A model generated the notes under the pieces. That model searched no databases. It saw only the letters and a program-made list of their open reading frames with translations, and was not told the DNA's origin. From positions 169,633 to 233,632 of the forward strand of contig JAJZQI010000003.1 in the NCBI GenBank assembly GCA_021851875.1: a stretch of 64,000 nucleotides of DNA. The letters are read 5' to 3'. The stretch is from Pseudomonadota bacterium (GTDB lineage: Bacteria; Pseudomonadota; Gammaproteobacteria; Burkholderiales; JAJZQI01). Positions within the stretch are counted from its first letter, which is position 1. Each line of letters begins with the position of its first letter. Position numbers and translations under genes: made by a program. This document shows positions 36,117 through 43,667 of this stretch, in pieces.

Positions 36117-37237
36117 GCGATTTGCCGGTGATCGAGTGGCAGGAAGAGGGTGTGGAGCACCGGGCGCAGTGGCGCTCCGAGGCCGGTGTGCCTGTACCCA
36201 AGCGCATTGTCGTGGCCGACGACCAGATGAAGGCGGATCAGGCCTACCGTTTGGCTTGCGAAGGCACGGCATTGCTGTGGCGGGGCGATTTTCACAATGC
36301 CAAGCAGTTGCTGCAGGCGTTGGCGCGCAGAATAGACCGCAAACCGAAAAAGACCGGCAGCAGCCCGGCGGAAGCGTTTCATGTGCACCGTCAGGCGCAG
36401 GGACAGCGCGCCCGCGTGCTGGGGATGGTGCTGGTGCCTTTGTCGGCCGACTACGCCATCCCATTGCGGCGCGCGCCGGATGTCAGCCATGCCTGTCGTG
36501 AAGCCTATGGCGCGCCGGCGGGGGATGCGCTGGTGTCCCTGCGCGAAGTGCTCGGTCTGATCGGCGCTCACGAATGGCATAAAAAGGGGGTGGAGATCCC
36601 CGCGTTGGGGGCGCATGTTCACCCCTGTTACGGCGTGTTTTCGCCGGTGCGCGGCGAGTACATCGACTTGCTGATGCAGGCTCCGCTGCCCAGTCTGGAG
36701 CTGGCTTTCGATATCGGCACCGGTACCGGCGTCATTGCGGCCGTGCTGGCCAGGCGCGGGGTGAGGCATGTGGTGGCGACGGACATCGACCCCCGTGCGC
36801 TGCATTGCGCGCAGGAAAATTTATTGACGCTTGGGCTGGAGCAACAGGTCGAGCTATTGCAGACCCACCTGTTCCCGACCGGAAAATCTCCCCTGATCGT
36901 CTGCAACCCGCCTTGGGTACCGGCCAAGCCGAGTTCTGCGGTCGAGCAGGCGGTCTACGATCCGGCCAGCCGCATGCTGCTGGGTTATCTGGACGGACTC
37001 GCGGCGCACCTCGCGCCGGGCGGCGAGGGCTGGTTGATATTGTCCGACCTGGCCGAGCATCTGGGCCTGCGCTCGCGCGAATTTCTGCTCGCGGCCATTG
37101 AAAAAGCCGGTTTGCGGGTGCTGGATAGGCTGGATATCCGTCCCCGTCACCCCAAGGCAAGCGACCAGGCCGATCCGCTCCATCAGGCTCGCAGGGCTGA
37201 AGTGACCTCGTTGTGGCGTTTGGCTGCGGCCGGGTAA
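36113..37237 (+). CDS. Class I SAM-dependent methyltransferase, N6-adenine/N5-glutamine type
   Basis: A 374-residue protein. The N-terminal half (1-190) is not recognised. The C-terminal half is a Rossmann methyltransferase with the SAM motif AFDIGTGTGVIAAVLARRG (about residues 203-221), an acidic VATDIDPRAL loop, and the catalytic NPPW, which marks methylation of a planar amide or adenine nitrogen. It is the last gene of the ArsR-Aas-LplT operon. The target, RNA or protein, is not evident. Confidence 0.85.
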   Translation: MSDLPVIEWQEEGVEHRAQWRSEAGVPVPKRIVVADDQMKADQAYRLACEGTALLWRGDFHNAKQLLQALARRIDRKPKKTGSSPAEAFHVHRQAQGQRARVLGMVLVPLSADYAIPLRRAPDVSHACREAYGAPAGDALVSLREVLGLIGAHEWHKKGVEIPALGAHVHPCYGVFSPVRGEYIDLLMQAPLPSLELAFDIGTGTGVIAAVLARRGVRHVVATDIDPRALHCAQENLLTLGLEQQVELLQTHLFPTGKSPLIVCNPPWVPAKPSSAVEQAVYDPASRMLLGYLDGLAAHLAPGGEGWLILSDLAEHLGLRSREFLLAAIEKAGLRVLDRLDIRPRHPKASDQADPLHQARRAEVTSLWRLAAAG

Positions 37238-37241
37238 TTTC

Positions 37242-37282
37242 GGCTTGTTCTTGCCCGATCTTGGGCGGAAAAACAACAAGCC
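37242..37282 (+). terminator. Possible terminator after the Aas-LplT operon
   Basis: A two-part hairpin lies just past the stop at 37237: outer stem GGCTTGTT/AACAAGCC, inner stem GCCC/GGGC, followed by AATTTTATT. The T run is short, so efficiency is uncertain. Confidence 0.5.
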
Positions 37283-37377
37283 AATTTTATTGCTTAATTA
37301 AATTAGGATATTGTGTAGGCATGCAGTAATTATGACGTCATAATGAAAATTCTTTAAATCATTATGAAAGTCATTAG

Positions 37378-37572
37378 ATGGTCTGCAATGCCGGAAAACT
37401 CGATCGTATCATCCGCTTTACCATTGGGGCCGTCTTCATTACCCTGGCAGCCACTCATGTACTGGGCAACATGGCCTGGTTCGGCATCATCCCCTTGCTG
37501 GTCGGGTTAACGGGCTGGTGTCCGCTGTACCCTATTTTGGGTATCAATACCTGTAAAATCAAAGCCAAATAA
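37378..37572 (+). CDS. DUF2892 (YgaP-like) small membrane protein, copy 1
   Basis: A 64-residue protein with two transmembrane helices (FTIGAVFITLAATHVLG and MAWFGIIPLLVGLTGWC), the DUF2892 fold found as the membrane tail of YgaP rhodaneses. Conserved cysteines are CNAGK at the N terminus and GWCPLY. No rhodanese domain is attached. A paralogue with the same spacing lies at 40369-40554. A hairpin terminator (37583-37614) follows. Confidence 0.85.
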   Translation: MVCNAGKLDRIIRFTIGAVFITLAATHVLGNMAWFGIIPLLVGLTGWCPLYPILGINTCKIKAK

Positions 37573-37582
37573 GATTCCTCCG

Positions 37583-37614
37583 AAACGGCGCATGCGTTTG
37601 GTCATGCGTCGTTT
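37583..37614 (+). terminator. Terminator after DUF2892 copy 1
   Basis: A 12-bp stem (AAACGGCGCATG with CATGCGTCGTTT, one G-U pair) and an 8-base loop, ending in a short T run, 11 bases after the stop. Confidence 0.65.
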
Positions 37615-37785
37615 TCCCGCTATTTTAATTAGCCTTCATGTTGTTTCAGCTTTGTAACGCCTTGTTGCGCTAGCGTAAAAACGCGTAAAGCGGCGACCGA
37701 TCAGTCAACTTTCCTGTCTCACTCATTGTTAAATCCGCATGTGCACATGTCGTGGCACGGGTTAGCAACAATATGGGAGATAACA

Positions 37786-38031
37786 ATGCGTCAATTAGAC
37801 AAGGCCATGCTTGCGGCAGCGGCCTCAATCATCACCGTCACCGCATCGAGCGCAGCGTTTGCCGATAGCGGGAAAGGCACTTTCCGTTTACCACATGCCG
37901 TCATCAAGGATCTGACGCAGTTTCGTGCGGGAAGCGGGCAAGAAGCGGCTGCCAGCCCTGATCTGCACGCCAATCAACGGTCTGAGGGTTCGTCTCGGCA
38001 AGCTGACGCGCGCCTTCAGACTGGCGATTGA
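37786..38031 (+). CDS. Small exported protein, possibly frameshifted
   Basis: An 81-residue precursor with a signal peptide ending TASSAAFA (about residue 26). GGGAGATAACA precedes the ATG at 37786. The last 25 residues are low-complexity and hydrophilic. In another frame the same bases read NGLRVRLGKLTRAFRLAIEQ then RRPLFYV, which looks more protein-like and stops at about 38059. A frameshift is possible but unproven. No function is known to me. Confidence 0.55.
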   Translation: MRQLDKAMLAAAASIITVTASSAAFADSGKGTFRLPHAVIKDLTQFRAGSGQEAAASPDLHANQRSEGSSRQADARLQTGD

Positions 38032-38080
38032 ACAGCGCAGGCCGCTGTTTTATGTGTGATTGAGCAATAGGAGAGTCAAA

Positions 38081-38425
38081 ATGAGTCCTTCCGTTAAAGT
38101 GTTTATGGCTATTGTGATGGCCGGTGGTTTAAGCCATTTCCCTGCCGCCAGGGCTGACAGTTTCGATGTGCACGTGGGGCGCGGCGGCGTTGCGTTCGGC
38201 ATGGATATCGGCATGCCGCCGCCCGTCAGGGTGATTGAGGTGCCGGCCTATCCGCCTGTGCGTTATGTGCAGGTTCCGGCGTACCATGCATATGTCGTTT
38301 CGCCGCCGGGTTGGGGGCGTGGTTATGAACGCCGCGACTGGTATGGTTACCCGCCGCCGGTGCGTTATCGCGATGGGGGCGGTTATCGCCATCATGAGCA
38401 TCATCATGAAGATGACGATGACTGA
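38081..38425 (+). CDS. Small exported Pro/Tyr/Gly-rich protein with acidic His tail
   Basis: A 114-residue precursor. The signal peptide (KVFMAIVMAGGLSHFPAARA) is followed by proline/tyrosine-rich repeats (VPAYPPVRYVQVPAY) and a tail HHEHHHEDDDD that could bind metal ions. AGGAGAGTC precedes the ATG at 38081. Its signal peptide closely resembles that of the small gene at 40021, so the two may be paralogues that diverged after the signal. The role is unknown. Confidence 0.7.
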   Translation: MSPSVKVFMAIVMAGGLSHFPAARADSFDVHVGRGGVAFGMDIGMPPPVRVIEVPAYPPVRYVQVPAYHAYVVSPPGWGRGYERRDWYGYPPPVRYRDGGGYRHHEHHHEDDDD

Positions 38426-38437
38426 TTTCGATCACGC

Positions 38438-38465
38438 TTGACACATGCATACCGGTCGGTATCTA
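38438..38465 (+). promoter_or_regulatory. TetR gene promoter with operator in the spacer
   Basis: TTGACA (38438-38443) and TATCTA (38460-38465) are 16 bases apart. The palindrome ATACCG-GT-CGGTAT (38449-38462) fills most of the spacer, ideal for TetR-family self-repression. A related half-site recurs before the AhpD-like gene. Confidence 0.7.
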
Positions 38466-38473
38466 ATGGTGGC

Positions 38474-39079
38474 ATGGATCATAAACAAGCCGATCAAACC
38501 CGCAGCACGATTCTGCAGTCCGCGTATTGCGAAATTCACCGCCAGGGTTTCCAGGCGGCCAGTATCGCCAATATTCTGCAGGATACCGGGTTGACGAAAG
38601 GGGCCTTGTATCACCATTTTCCGACCAAGCAGGCGCTTGGGCTGGCGGTGATCGACGAGGTGATCGCCGTTCGTCTCGGACAGTTGCTGTTTGATCCGGT
38701 GCGGCAAAGCGATCGGCCGGTTGATGCGCTGCTGTATCTGATCGATCAGATCGATCAGATGGTGCCTACCGATTTTGTGCAGCAGGGGTGTCCACTGAAT
38801 AATCTGGTGCAGGAAATGAGCGCACTGGATCAGGAATTCAAATTGCGCCTGCACAGAATTCTGCTGCAGTGGCAGGAGACCATCGCCTGGGCGCTGTCGG
38901 AAGGTCAGAAAGAAGGCGATATCCGCGCCGACGTTGATTGCAACTCAGCCGCCCTGTTTGTCGTGTCCGCCTGGGAGGGCTGCATCGGCGTGGCCAAAAA
39001 TATGCAGTCAAATGATGTTTTCAGAGCCTGCATGCAACAGCTGCACGATTATGTAGTCAGTTTGCGCAACACGAAGTAG
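38474..39079 (+). CDS. TetR-family transcriptional repressor
   Basis: A 201-residue regulator with an N-terminal TetR helix-turn-helix (TILQSAYCEIHRQGFQAASI, then TKGALYHHFPTKQAL) and a C-terminal ligand-binding domain with cysteines QQGCPLNNL and AWEGCIG. The QGCPLNNL stretch is typical of the AcuR/NemR-like branch that senses electrophiles. It lies directly before an AhpD-like gene, and both promoters carry similar GGTCGGTAT sites, so it probably represses itself and that gene. Confidence 0.87.
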   Translation: MDHKQADQTRSTILQSAYCEIHRQGFQAASIANILQDTGLTKGALYHHFPTKQALGLAVIDEVIAVRLGQLLFDPVRQSDRPVDALLYLIDQIDQMVPTDFVQQGCPLNNLVQEMSALDQEFKLRLHRILLQWQETIAWALSEGQKEGDIRADVDCNSAALFVVSAWEGCIGVAKNMQSNDVFRACMQQLHDYVVSLRNTK

Positions 39080-39087
39080 GTGAGGGT

Positions 39088-39108
39088 CGGCCGCAAGGCC
39101 GTTTTTTT
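39088..39108 (+). terminator. Rho-independent terminator after tetR gene
   Basis: Stem CGGCC, loop GCAA, GGCCG and then T7, 8 bases after the TetR stop. It separates tetR from the AhpD-like gene, which therefore needs its own promoter. Confidence 0.85.
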
Positions 39109-39120
39109 GTGTGGAACAAC

Positions 39121-39138
39121 ATACCAACTGGTCGGTAT
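39121..39138 (+). promoter_or_regulatory. Second TetR-type operator, before the AhpD-like gene
   Basis: ATACCAACTGGTCGGTAT shares ACYGGTCGGTAT with the site at 38451-38462 and has ATACC/GGTAT outer arms. It lies 22 bases before the start codon of the AhpD-like gene. Confidence 0.6.
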
Positions 39139-39159
39139 TTATTGTTGAGGAGCAGTGTG

Positions 39160-39693
39160 ATGACGATGATTGCAACGGTATCCCCGGAAAATGCACAGGG
39201 AAAAGTCGCCGAAGTTTACAGTAACATCAGCGGCGCGATCGGTTTTGTGCCCAATGCCATGAAGACTTACAGCAGCAGTCCCGCCTTGCTGGAAAACATC
39301 TGGAACCAGATTTCCTACTACATGCAGCATCCCTCGCTGAGTTTTCCTCTGCTGGCGGCGATTCGCATGCTGGTATCCGCCAAGCAGGAATGCGAGTACT
39401 GTGTGGGCTTCAATGAAGCCATGCTGATCAATCATGCCGACTGGACGCATGAGCAGATTGCCGAGGCGCTGAAGAATCCTGCCAGCGTGCCGTTTAATGA
39501 GAAAGACAAGGCGATGCTGCTGTATGTTCTGGATGCCCTGAAGGCGCCCAAGCAGCTGGATAAAAGCCGCCTGGATGCGCTGCATGCCCTGGGATGGTCC
39601 GACGGTGAAATTCTGGAGGCCGTTCACCATGGGGCCCAGAATGTAGCCGAGGACATGGTGTTCAATACCTTCAAAATTGTGGTTGATTACTGA
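39160..39693 (+). CDS. AhpD/carboxymuconolactone decarboxylase-like protein
   Basis: A 177-residue alpha-helical protein of the AhpD/CMD family with the redox motif AKQECEYCVGFN (CxxC, about residues 73-84) and a later HHGAQNVAEDMVF helix. Family members are alkylhydroperoxidases or thiol-redox proteins. GAGGAG precedes the ATG at 39160. A TetR-type operator sits upstream, suggesting induction by peroxides or electrophiles. A GC-rich hairpin follows the stop. Confidence 0.83.
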   Translation: MTMIATVSPENAQGKVAEVYSNISGAIGFVPNAMKTYSSSPALLENIWNQISYYMQHPSLSFPLLAAIRMLVSAKQECEYCVGFNEAMLINHADWTHEQIAEALKNPASVPFNEKDKAMLLYVLDALKAPKQLDKSRLDALHALGWSDGEILEAVHHGAQNVAEDMVFNTFKIVVDY

Positions 39694-39701
39694 TAGGGAC
39701 A

Positions 39702-39720
39702 GGGCCCGCCCGGCGGGCCC
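39702..39720 (+). terminator. GC-rich hairpin after AhpD-like gene
   Basis: GGGCCCGC-CCG-GCGGGCCC is a perfect 8-bp stem 8 bases after the stop, followed by ATTGTT rather than a full T run, so termination is likely but weaker. The rest of the 327-base gap to 40021 is AT-rich, with no gene I can support. Confidence 0.55.
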
Positions 39721-40020
39721 ATTGTTCCTGATTGTTGCGGTCGGAGCGTTTGTTCGCTGAAATAATGGTTTCAGGCGAGAAGAGGTTGTTTCTACTTTGT
39801 TACGTAATGTTTTTAATATGTAACACTATGTAATAAAGGGGTTTTTTTGTCTATTTTTTGATTTCTTCTTCTGTTAGTGTGTAGCTGTGGCAGGCCCTTT
39901 TTCAGGGATAGGGGCCACAGGCAGGCCTGCAGAGCTTGATGGGGCGTATGGGATTCCGCCAAGCGATATTGCAGCGCGTTGAGGATTGGAAGCGTCCTCG
40001 CATTAACAGGAGATACACAC

Positions 40021-40182
40021 ATGAACGTATCAGTAAAGTTGTTCGCCGGTATCGTCATTGCCGGACTGATCTCGCATCTGCCTTTGGCACGGGCAGCCGG
40101 TCTCGATCATCAAAAGCAGCAGGCCGTTGCGAACTATGCGGCCCACGTAGAGGCATTGAAGCCGACTGTCAGAGTGGGGTGA
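40021..40182 (+). CDS. Very small exported protein
   Basis: A 53-residue precursor whose signal peptide (KLFAGIVIAGLISHLPLARA) is nearly the same as that of the gene at 38081. The mature peptide is only about 28 residues (GLDHQKQQAVANYAAHVEAL then a short tail). AACAGGAG lies 11 bases upstream of the ATG. It may be a degraded or minimal paralogue. The function is unknown. Confidence 0.6.
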   Translation: MNVSVKLFAGIVIAGLISHLPLARAAGLDHQKQQAVANYAAHVEALKPTVRVG

Positions 40183-40368
40183 GGCAAGTATTGCCCGCTA
40201 TGGGGCAAACAGGGTCGACTTGCTTCCCTTTGACGCCACGTTCACCTGTGCGATTGAAGCAACAACCGCATAGGACGGCGGCGGTTTTTGCATTTCAATA
40301 GCCCCATTTGCCTATCTTGACCTGAACATGGCGTATGATGCGAACTGAATATATTTTGGATACTGCAA

Positions 40369-40554
40369 ATGACCTGTAATACCGGCAAAACCCAACGCAT
40401 TGTACGCATTGTTTTCGGCATGACACTGGTTACCCTGGCGGCCACTCGCGTGCTTGACCCGATTGCCTGGCTGGGCGTGATTCCCCTGTTGTCAGGCCTG
40501 GTCGGCTGGTGCCCGTTTTCCCGCTTCAACGGCGGCAGCTGCAAGGTAAAGTAG
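40369..40554 (+). CDS. DUF2892 (YgaP-like) small membrane protein, copy 2
   Basis: A 61-residue paralogue of the gene at 37378. Both share the TCNTGKTQRIVRIVFGMTLV-type start, two transmembrane helices, the TLAATRVL loop, and GWCPF near the end, with a final CKVK/CKIK. Again no rhodanese domain is attached. The duplication brackets the small exported-protein and TetR/AhpD genes. Confidence 0.83.
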   Translation: MTCNTGKTQRIVRIVFGMTLVTLAATRVLDPIAWLGVIPLLSGLVGWCPFSRFNGGSCKVK

Positions 40555-40653
40555 CGCGTGTAGGAATAAAATACCTCATAAAGCAGTTTCCAGACACCTC
40601 TGCTGAATCTATCGCAGTTTTAAGAACCACATGTATTTCTTTTGAATATGTAC

Positions 40654-40684
40654 TGCCTGCACATTCTCTATTGTGGTGCAGGCA
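40654..40684. other. Inverted repeat between DUF2892 copy 2 and the sigma-54 promoter
   Basis: TGCCTGCAC and GTGCAGGCA form perfect 9-bp arms with a 13-base spacer. The right arm shares CAGGCAC with the left arm of the terminator at 40712-40743, so the two hairpins could exchange partners. No T run follows this one. Confidence 0.6.
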
Positions 40685-40711
40685 CGTTTCATCTTTGAGG
40701 CAAATTTTATG

Positions 40712-40743
40712 AACAGGCACTTTTGGGGTGCCTGTTTTTTTTT
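40712..40743 (+). terminator. Strong rho-independent terminator upstream of the GntR operon
   Basis: AACAGGCAC, a 7-base loop, GTGCCTGTT and a run of nine T (40735-40743). It isolates the following sigma-54-controlled operon from upstream transcription. Confidence 0.88.
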
Positions 40744-40818
40744 GCCCCAACCCCCGAATAATTTAAAGTAGTCCATATACATCAGTCACATACAAATAAT
40801 TGTTTTGTTTGAATGTGA

Positions 40819-40835
40819 TTGGCACGTCTATTGCT
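40819..40835 (+). promoter_or_regulatory. Sigma-54 (RpoN) promoter
   Basis: TTGGCACG-TCTA-TTGCT matches the -24/-12 consensus YTGGCACG-N4-TTGCW at every defined position, with GG at 40821-40822 and GC at 40833-40834, ten bases between. Transcription would begin near 40846, about 45 bases before the GntR gene. An enhancer-binding activator is required by this promoter class. None is encoded in the window, and no clear activator site was recognised. Confidence 0.75.
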
Positions 40836-40889
40836 ATGATATATCTTGTCATAATAAGTAGTACCCTCACCTTTAAGAGGCTAAGAGCA

Positions 40890-41642
40890 ATGAAACCAGA
40901 TAAAGATAGCGTGATTTCAATGTCCCCAGTGCCGCTTTATACGCAGATAAAAGAAATCTTGCGGGAGCGAATACTGAATGGCACCTACCAGGCGCACGAA
41001 CAGATGCCCTCCGAGAGCGACCTGATCAAGGCCTTTGGCGTCAGTCGAATTACTGTTCGTCAGGCGCTGGGGGATTTGCAGAAAGAGGGGCTGGTTTTCA
41101 AGATCCATGGGAAGGGCACTTATGTTTCCAAGCCTAAAGCTTTTCAGAGTCTGGCAAAGCTGCAGGGGTTTGGTGAAGCAATGGCCAGCATGGGTTATGA
41201 GACGCTTTCAAGAGTGATTAGTCACAAAGAGTTACTGGCAGACAAGGTGATCGCCTTGAAGCTGGATGTGGCAGAGGGTGAGGTAGTGGCCGAGATTCGC
41301 CGGGTGCGATATCTAAACCGCTCGCCGATCTCTCTTGACGTGACTTACGTACCCAAGAGTGTGGGCGAGCGATTAGCTAAAGAAGACCTGGCGCACAGGG
41401 ATATTTTCCTCATTCTCGAAAATGATTATGGCTATTCGCTAGGTCAGGCTGAACTGCAGATCGAAGCTGTTTTGGCGGATGACATATTGGCTCGTCTGTT
41501 ACAGGTTGAAGAGGGGGCGCCCATTCTGCGCATTGAACGACTGACCTTTACCGCGGATAACCGTCCGCTGGATTACGAATATCTCTACTATCGCGGCGAC
41601 GCCTTCCAGTACCGGTTGCGCATCGAACGCGGACATCTGTGA
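40890..41642 (+). CDS. GntR-family regulator, HutC/UTRA subfamily
   Basis: A 250-residue regulator with an N-terminal winged helix (PLYTQIKEILRERILNGTY, PSESDLIKAFGVSRITVRQA, GKGTYVSKP) and a C-terminal UTRA effector domain (about residues 95-245: GFGEAMASMG, VRYLNRSPISLDVTYVP, DYEYLYYRGD). The ATG at 40890 is chosen because the domain begins soon after it. The upstream in-frame ATG lies before the likely transcript start. It is first in a long same-direction cluster, so it probably senses that pathway's substrate. Confidence 0.9.
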   Translation: MKPDKDSVISMSPVPLYTQIKEILRERILNGTYQAHEQMPSESDLIKAFGVSRITVRQALGDLQKEGLVFKIHGKGTYVSKPKAFQSLAKLQGFGEAMASMGYETLSRVISHKELLADKVIALKLDVAEGEVVAEIRRVRYLNRSPISLDVTYVPKSVGERLAKEDLAHRDIFLILENDYGYSLGQAELQIEAVLADDILARLLQVEEGAPILRIERLTFTADNRPLDYEYLYYRGDAFQYRLRIERGHL

Positions 41643-41675
41643 ATTGCAACCGCATTGATGAAGGAGCAATACGTT

Positions 41676-43406
41676 ATGAATACGATTGAGATGGAAGTTG
41701 ACGTGCTGGTGATCGGTGGCGGTACGGCCGGCCCAATGGCAGCAGTAAAGGCGAAGGAGAAGAATCCGGACTTGCGTGTGCTGGTATTGGAAAAAGCCAA
41801 TGTGAAACGCAGCGGCGCAATCTCTATGGGCATGGATGGTCTGAATAACGCGGTGATTCCAGGTCATGCAACGCCTGAGCAATATGTAAAGGAAATTACC
41901 GTTGCCAATGACGGCATTGTCAATCAGAAAACGGTGCTGGCGTACGCCCAGAATAGCTTTGACATGATTCAGGAGCTAGACAAATGGGGTGTCAAATTTG
42001 AAAAGGATGAAACCGGTGATTATGCGGTGAAAAAAGTTCACCACATCGGTACGTACGTATTGCCCATGCCGGAAGGGCATAACATGAAGAAAGTGCTCTA
42101 CCGGCAATTGAAAAAACGTCGGGTAGAAGTGACCAACCGGTTGGTCGCAACGCGCCTGCTGTTGGACAGTAATGGAGCCATCGCAGGGGCAATGGCGGTC
42201 GATTGCCGCACGGCAGATTTTTACATCATCCGAACCAAGACAGTCATCTTGGCGACCGGCGCGGCTGGCCGGTTGGGGTTGCCTACATCCGGTTATCTGT
42301 TCGGTACTTATGAAAACCCTACCAATGCAGGCGATGGATATAGCTTGGCTTATCACGCTGGAGCAGAGCTCTCAGGCATTGAGTGCTTCCAGATTAACCC
42401 CCTGATCAAGGATTACAACGGTCCTTCATGCGCCTATGTGACAGGTCCTTTCGGCGGCTATACGGCAAACGCTAAGGGAGATCGCTTCATCGAATGCGAT
42501 TACTGGAGCGGCCAGATGATGATGGAATTCTATCGCGAGCTGGAAGGGGGCAACGGTCCTGTATTCCTGAAGATGAACCATCTGGCGGAAGAAACAATTG
42601 CGCAAATTGAGGAAATTCTCCACAGCAACGAACGCCCAAGTCGCGGTCGTTTCCATGCAGGACGAGGACTGAATTACCGGGATGGCATGGTGGAAATGCA
42701 TATTTCGGAAATTGGCTTGTGCAGTGGCCACAGTGCTTCCGGTGTGTGGGTGAATGAGAAGGCGGAAACCACGGTTCCAGGGTTGTATGCAGCGGGTGAC
42801 CTGGCGTGTGTGCCGCACAACTACATGCTTGGCGCGTTTGTGTACGGTAAATTCGCTGGCGAGTCGGCCGCAGAATACTGTGCCACTCATACTTTGCCCC
42901 CTGTTGATGCGGGGCAGGTCGAGCGTGAGCGAGCCCGCGTGTGGGGCCCCTTGAACGTAACAGATGGGCTGCCTCCCAGCCAGGTTGAATACAAGCTGCG
43001 CCGCATGGTCAACGATTATCTGCAGCCACCCAAAATAACACGAAAAATGGAGATCGGACTGCAGCGGTTTGCCGAGGTTGGGGAAGATCTGGGGCGTCTA
43101 AGTGCTTCTAATCCTCATGAATTGATGCGTGCCATGGAGGTTCACTTTATCCGCGATTGTGCAGAGATGGCCGCAACCGCATCGTTATATCGCAAGGAGA
43201 GTCGTTGGGGCTTGTATCACTACAGAGCAGATTTCCCGGAAAAGAATGACGAAGATTGGTTTGTGCATGTTCAGCTCAAGAAAGATGATCAAGGTGAGAT
43301 GACATGTTTTACACGTCCGGTAGATCCGTATGTGATTCCTTTGGATGAAGAGGAAAAGACGGCTTACCAGAAGTTACGCATTGTTAAAGAATCGGCTATC
43401 GCATAA
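41676..43406 (+). CDS. AprA-like flavoprotein (adenylylsulfate reductase / fumarate reductase superfamily)
   Basis: A 576-residue FAD enzyme. The dinucleotide motif DVLVIGGGTAGPMAAVKA is at about residues 9-26, then EKANVKRSGAISMGMDGLNN, GAAG near 200, and a C-terminal SGHSASGVWVNEKAETT and LYAAGDLA. The segments after the FAD motif and around SGHSASG resemble AprA more than SdhA or FrdA, but it is shorter than usual AprA (over 600). GGAG precedes the ATG. The next gene encodes an AprB-like partner. The natural substrate is unknown. Confidence 0.85.
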   Translation: MNTIEMEVDVLVIGGGTAGPMAAVKAKEKNPDLRVLVLEKANVKRSGAISMGMDGLNNAVIPGHATPEQYVKEITVANDGIVNQKTVLAYAQNSFDMIQELDKWGVKFEKDETGDYAVKKVHHIGTYVLPMPEGHNMKKVLYRQLKKRRVEVTNRLVATRLLLDSNGAIAGAMAVDCRTADFYIIRTKTVILATGAAGRLGLPTSGYLFGTYENPTNAGDGYSLAYHAGAELSGIECFQINPLIKDYNGPSCAYVTGPFGGYTANAKGDRFIECDYWSGQMMMEFYRELEGGNGPVFLKMNHLAEETIAQIEEILHSNERPSRGRFHAGRGLNYRDGMVEMHISEIGLCSGHSASGVWVNEKAETTVPGLYAAGDLACVPHNYMLGAFVYGKFAGESAAEYCATHTLPPVDAGQVERERARVWGPLNVTDGLPPSQVEYKLRRMVNDYLQPPKITRKMEIGLQRFAEVGEDLGRLSASNPHELMRAMEVHFIRDCAEMAATASLYRKESRWGLYHYRADFPEKNDEDWFVHVQLKKDDQGEMTCFTRPVDPYVIPLDEEEKTAYQKLRIVKESAIA

Positions 43407-43420
43407 CCAGGAGAGACGCC

Positions 43421-43654
43421 ATGTCATACGCCATAAATCGAGTTACCGTTCCCGTTTCCGTTGATGAGGAAAAATGTATTGCTGATAAGGGGTGCACTGT
43501 TTGTGTCGATGTTTGCCCTCTCGACGTGCTTGCAATCGATTTGGCCAAGGGAACTGCCTACATGAAATTTGACGAGTGTTGGTATTGCATGCCTTGTGAA
43601 AAGGATTGCCCTACGGGTGCGGTAAACGTCGATATTCCCTATCTGCTGCGCTAA
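43421..43654 (+). CDS. AprB-like ferredoxin with two 4Fe-4S clusters
   Basis: A 77-residue iron-sulfur protein. Cluster ligands are C-x5-C-x2-C-x3-CP (CIADKGCTVCVDVCP) and CWYCMPCEKDCPTGAV. The second motif, ending TGAVNVDIPY, strongly resembles AprB, the electron-transfer subunit of adenylylsulfate reductase, but the long AprB C-terminal tail is missing. It follows the AprA-like gene by 14 bases and should pass electrons to or from its FAD. Confidence 0.88.
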   Translation: MSYAINRVTVPVSVDEEKCIADKGCTVCVDVCPLDVLAIDLAKGTAYMKFDECWYCMPCEKDCPTGAVNVDIPYLLR

Positions 43655-43667
43655 AGCGGAGAAATAT

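Noticed and set aside
34872..36464. Long minus-strand open frame opposite the lplT-like gene
   Set aside because: Antisense shadow of a GC-rich membrane protein gene, rich in His, Gln and Arg, without a ribosome site or known domain.
41676..43654. Canonical dissimilatory adenylylsulfate reductase aprBA
   Set aside because: Gene order is A then B, both proteins are shorter than usual, and no sat, aprM or qmo genes are adjacent, so I call it AprAB-like only.
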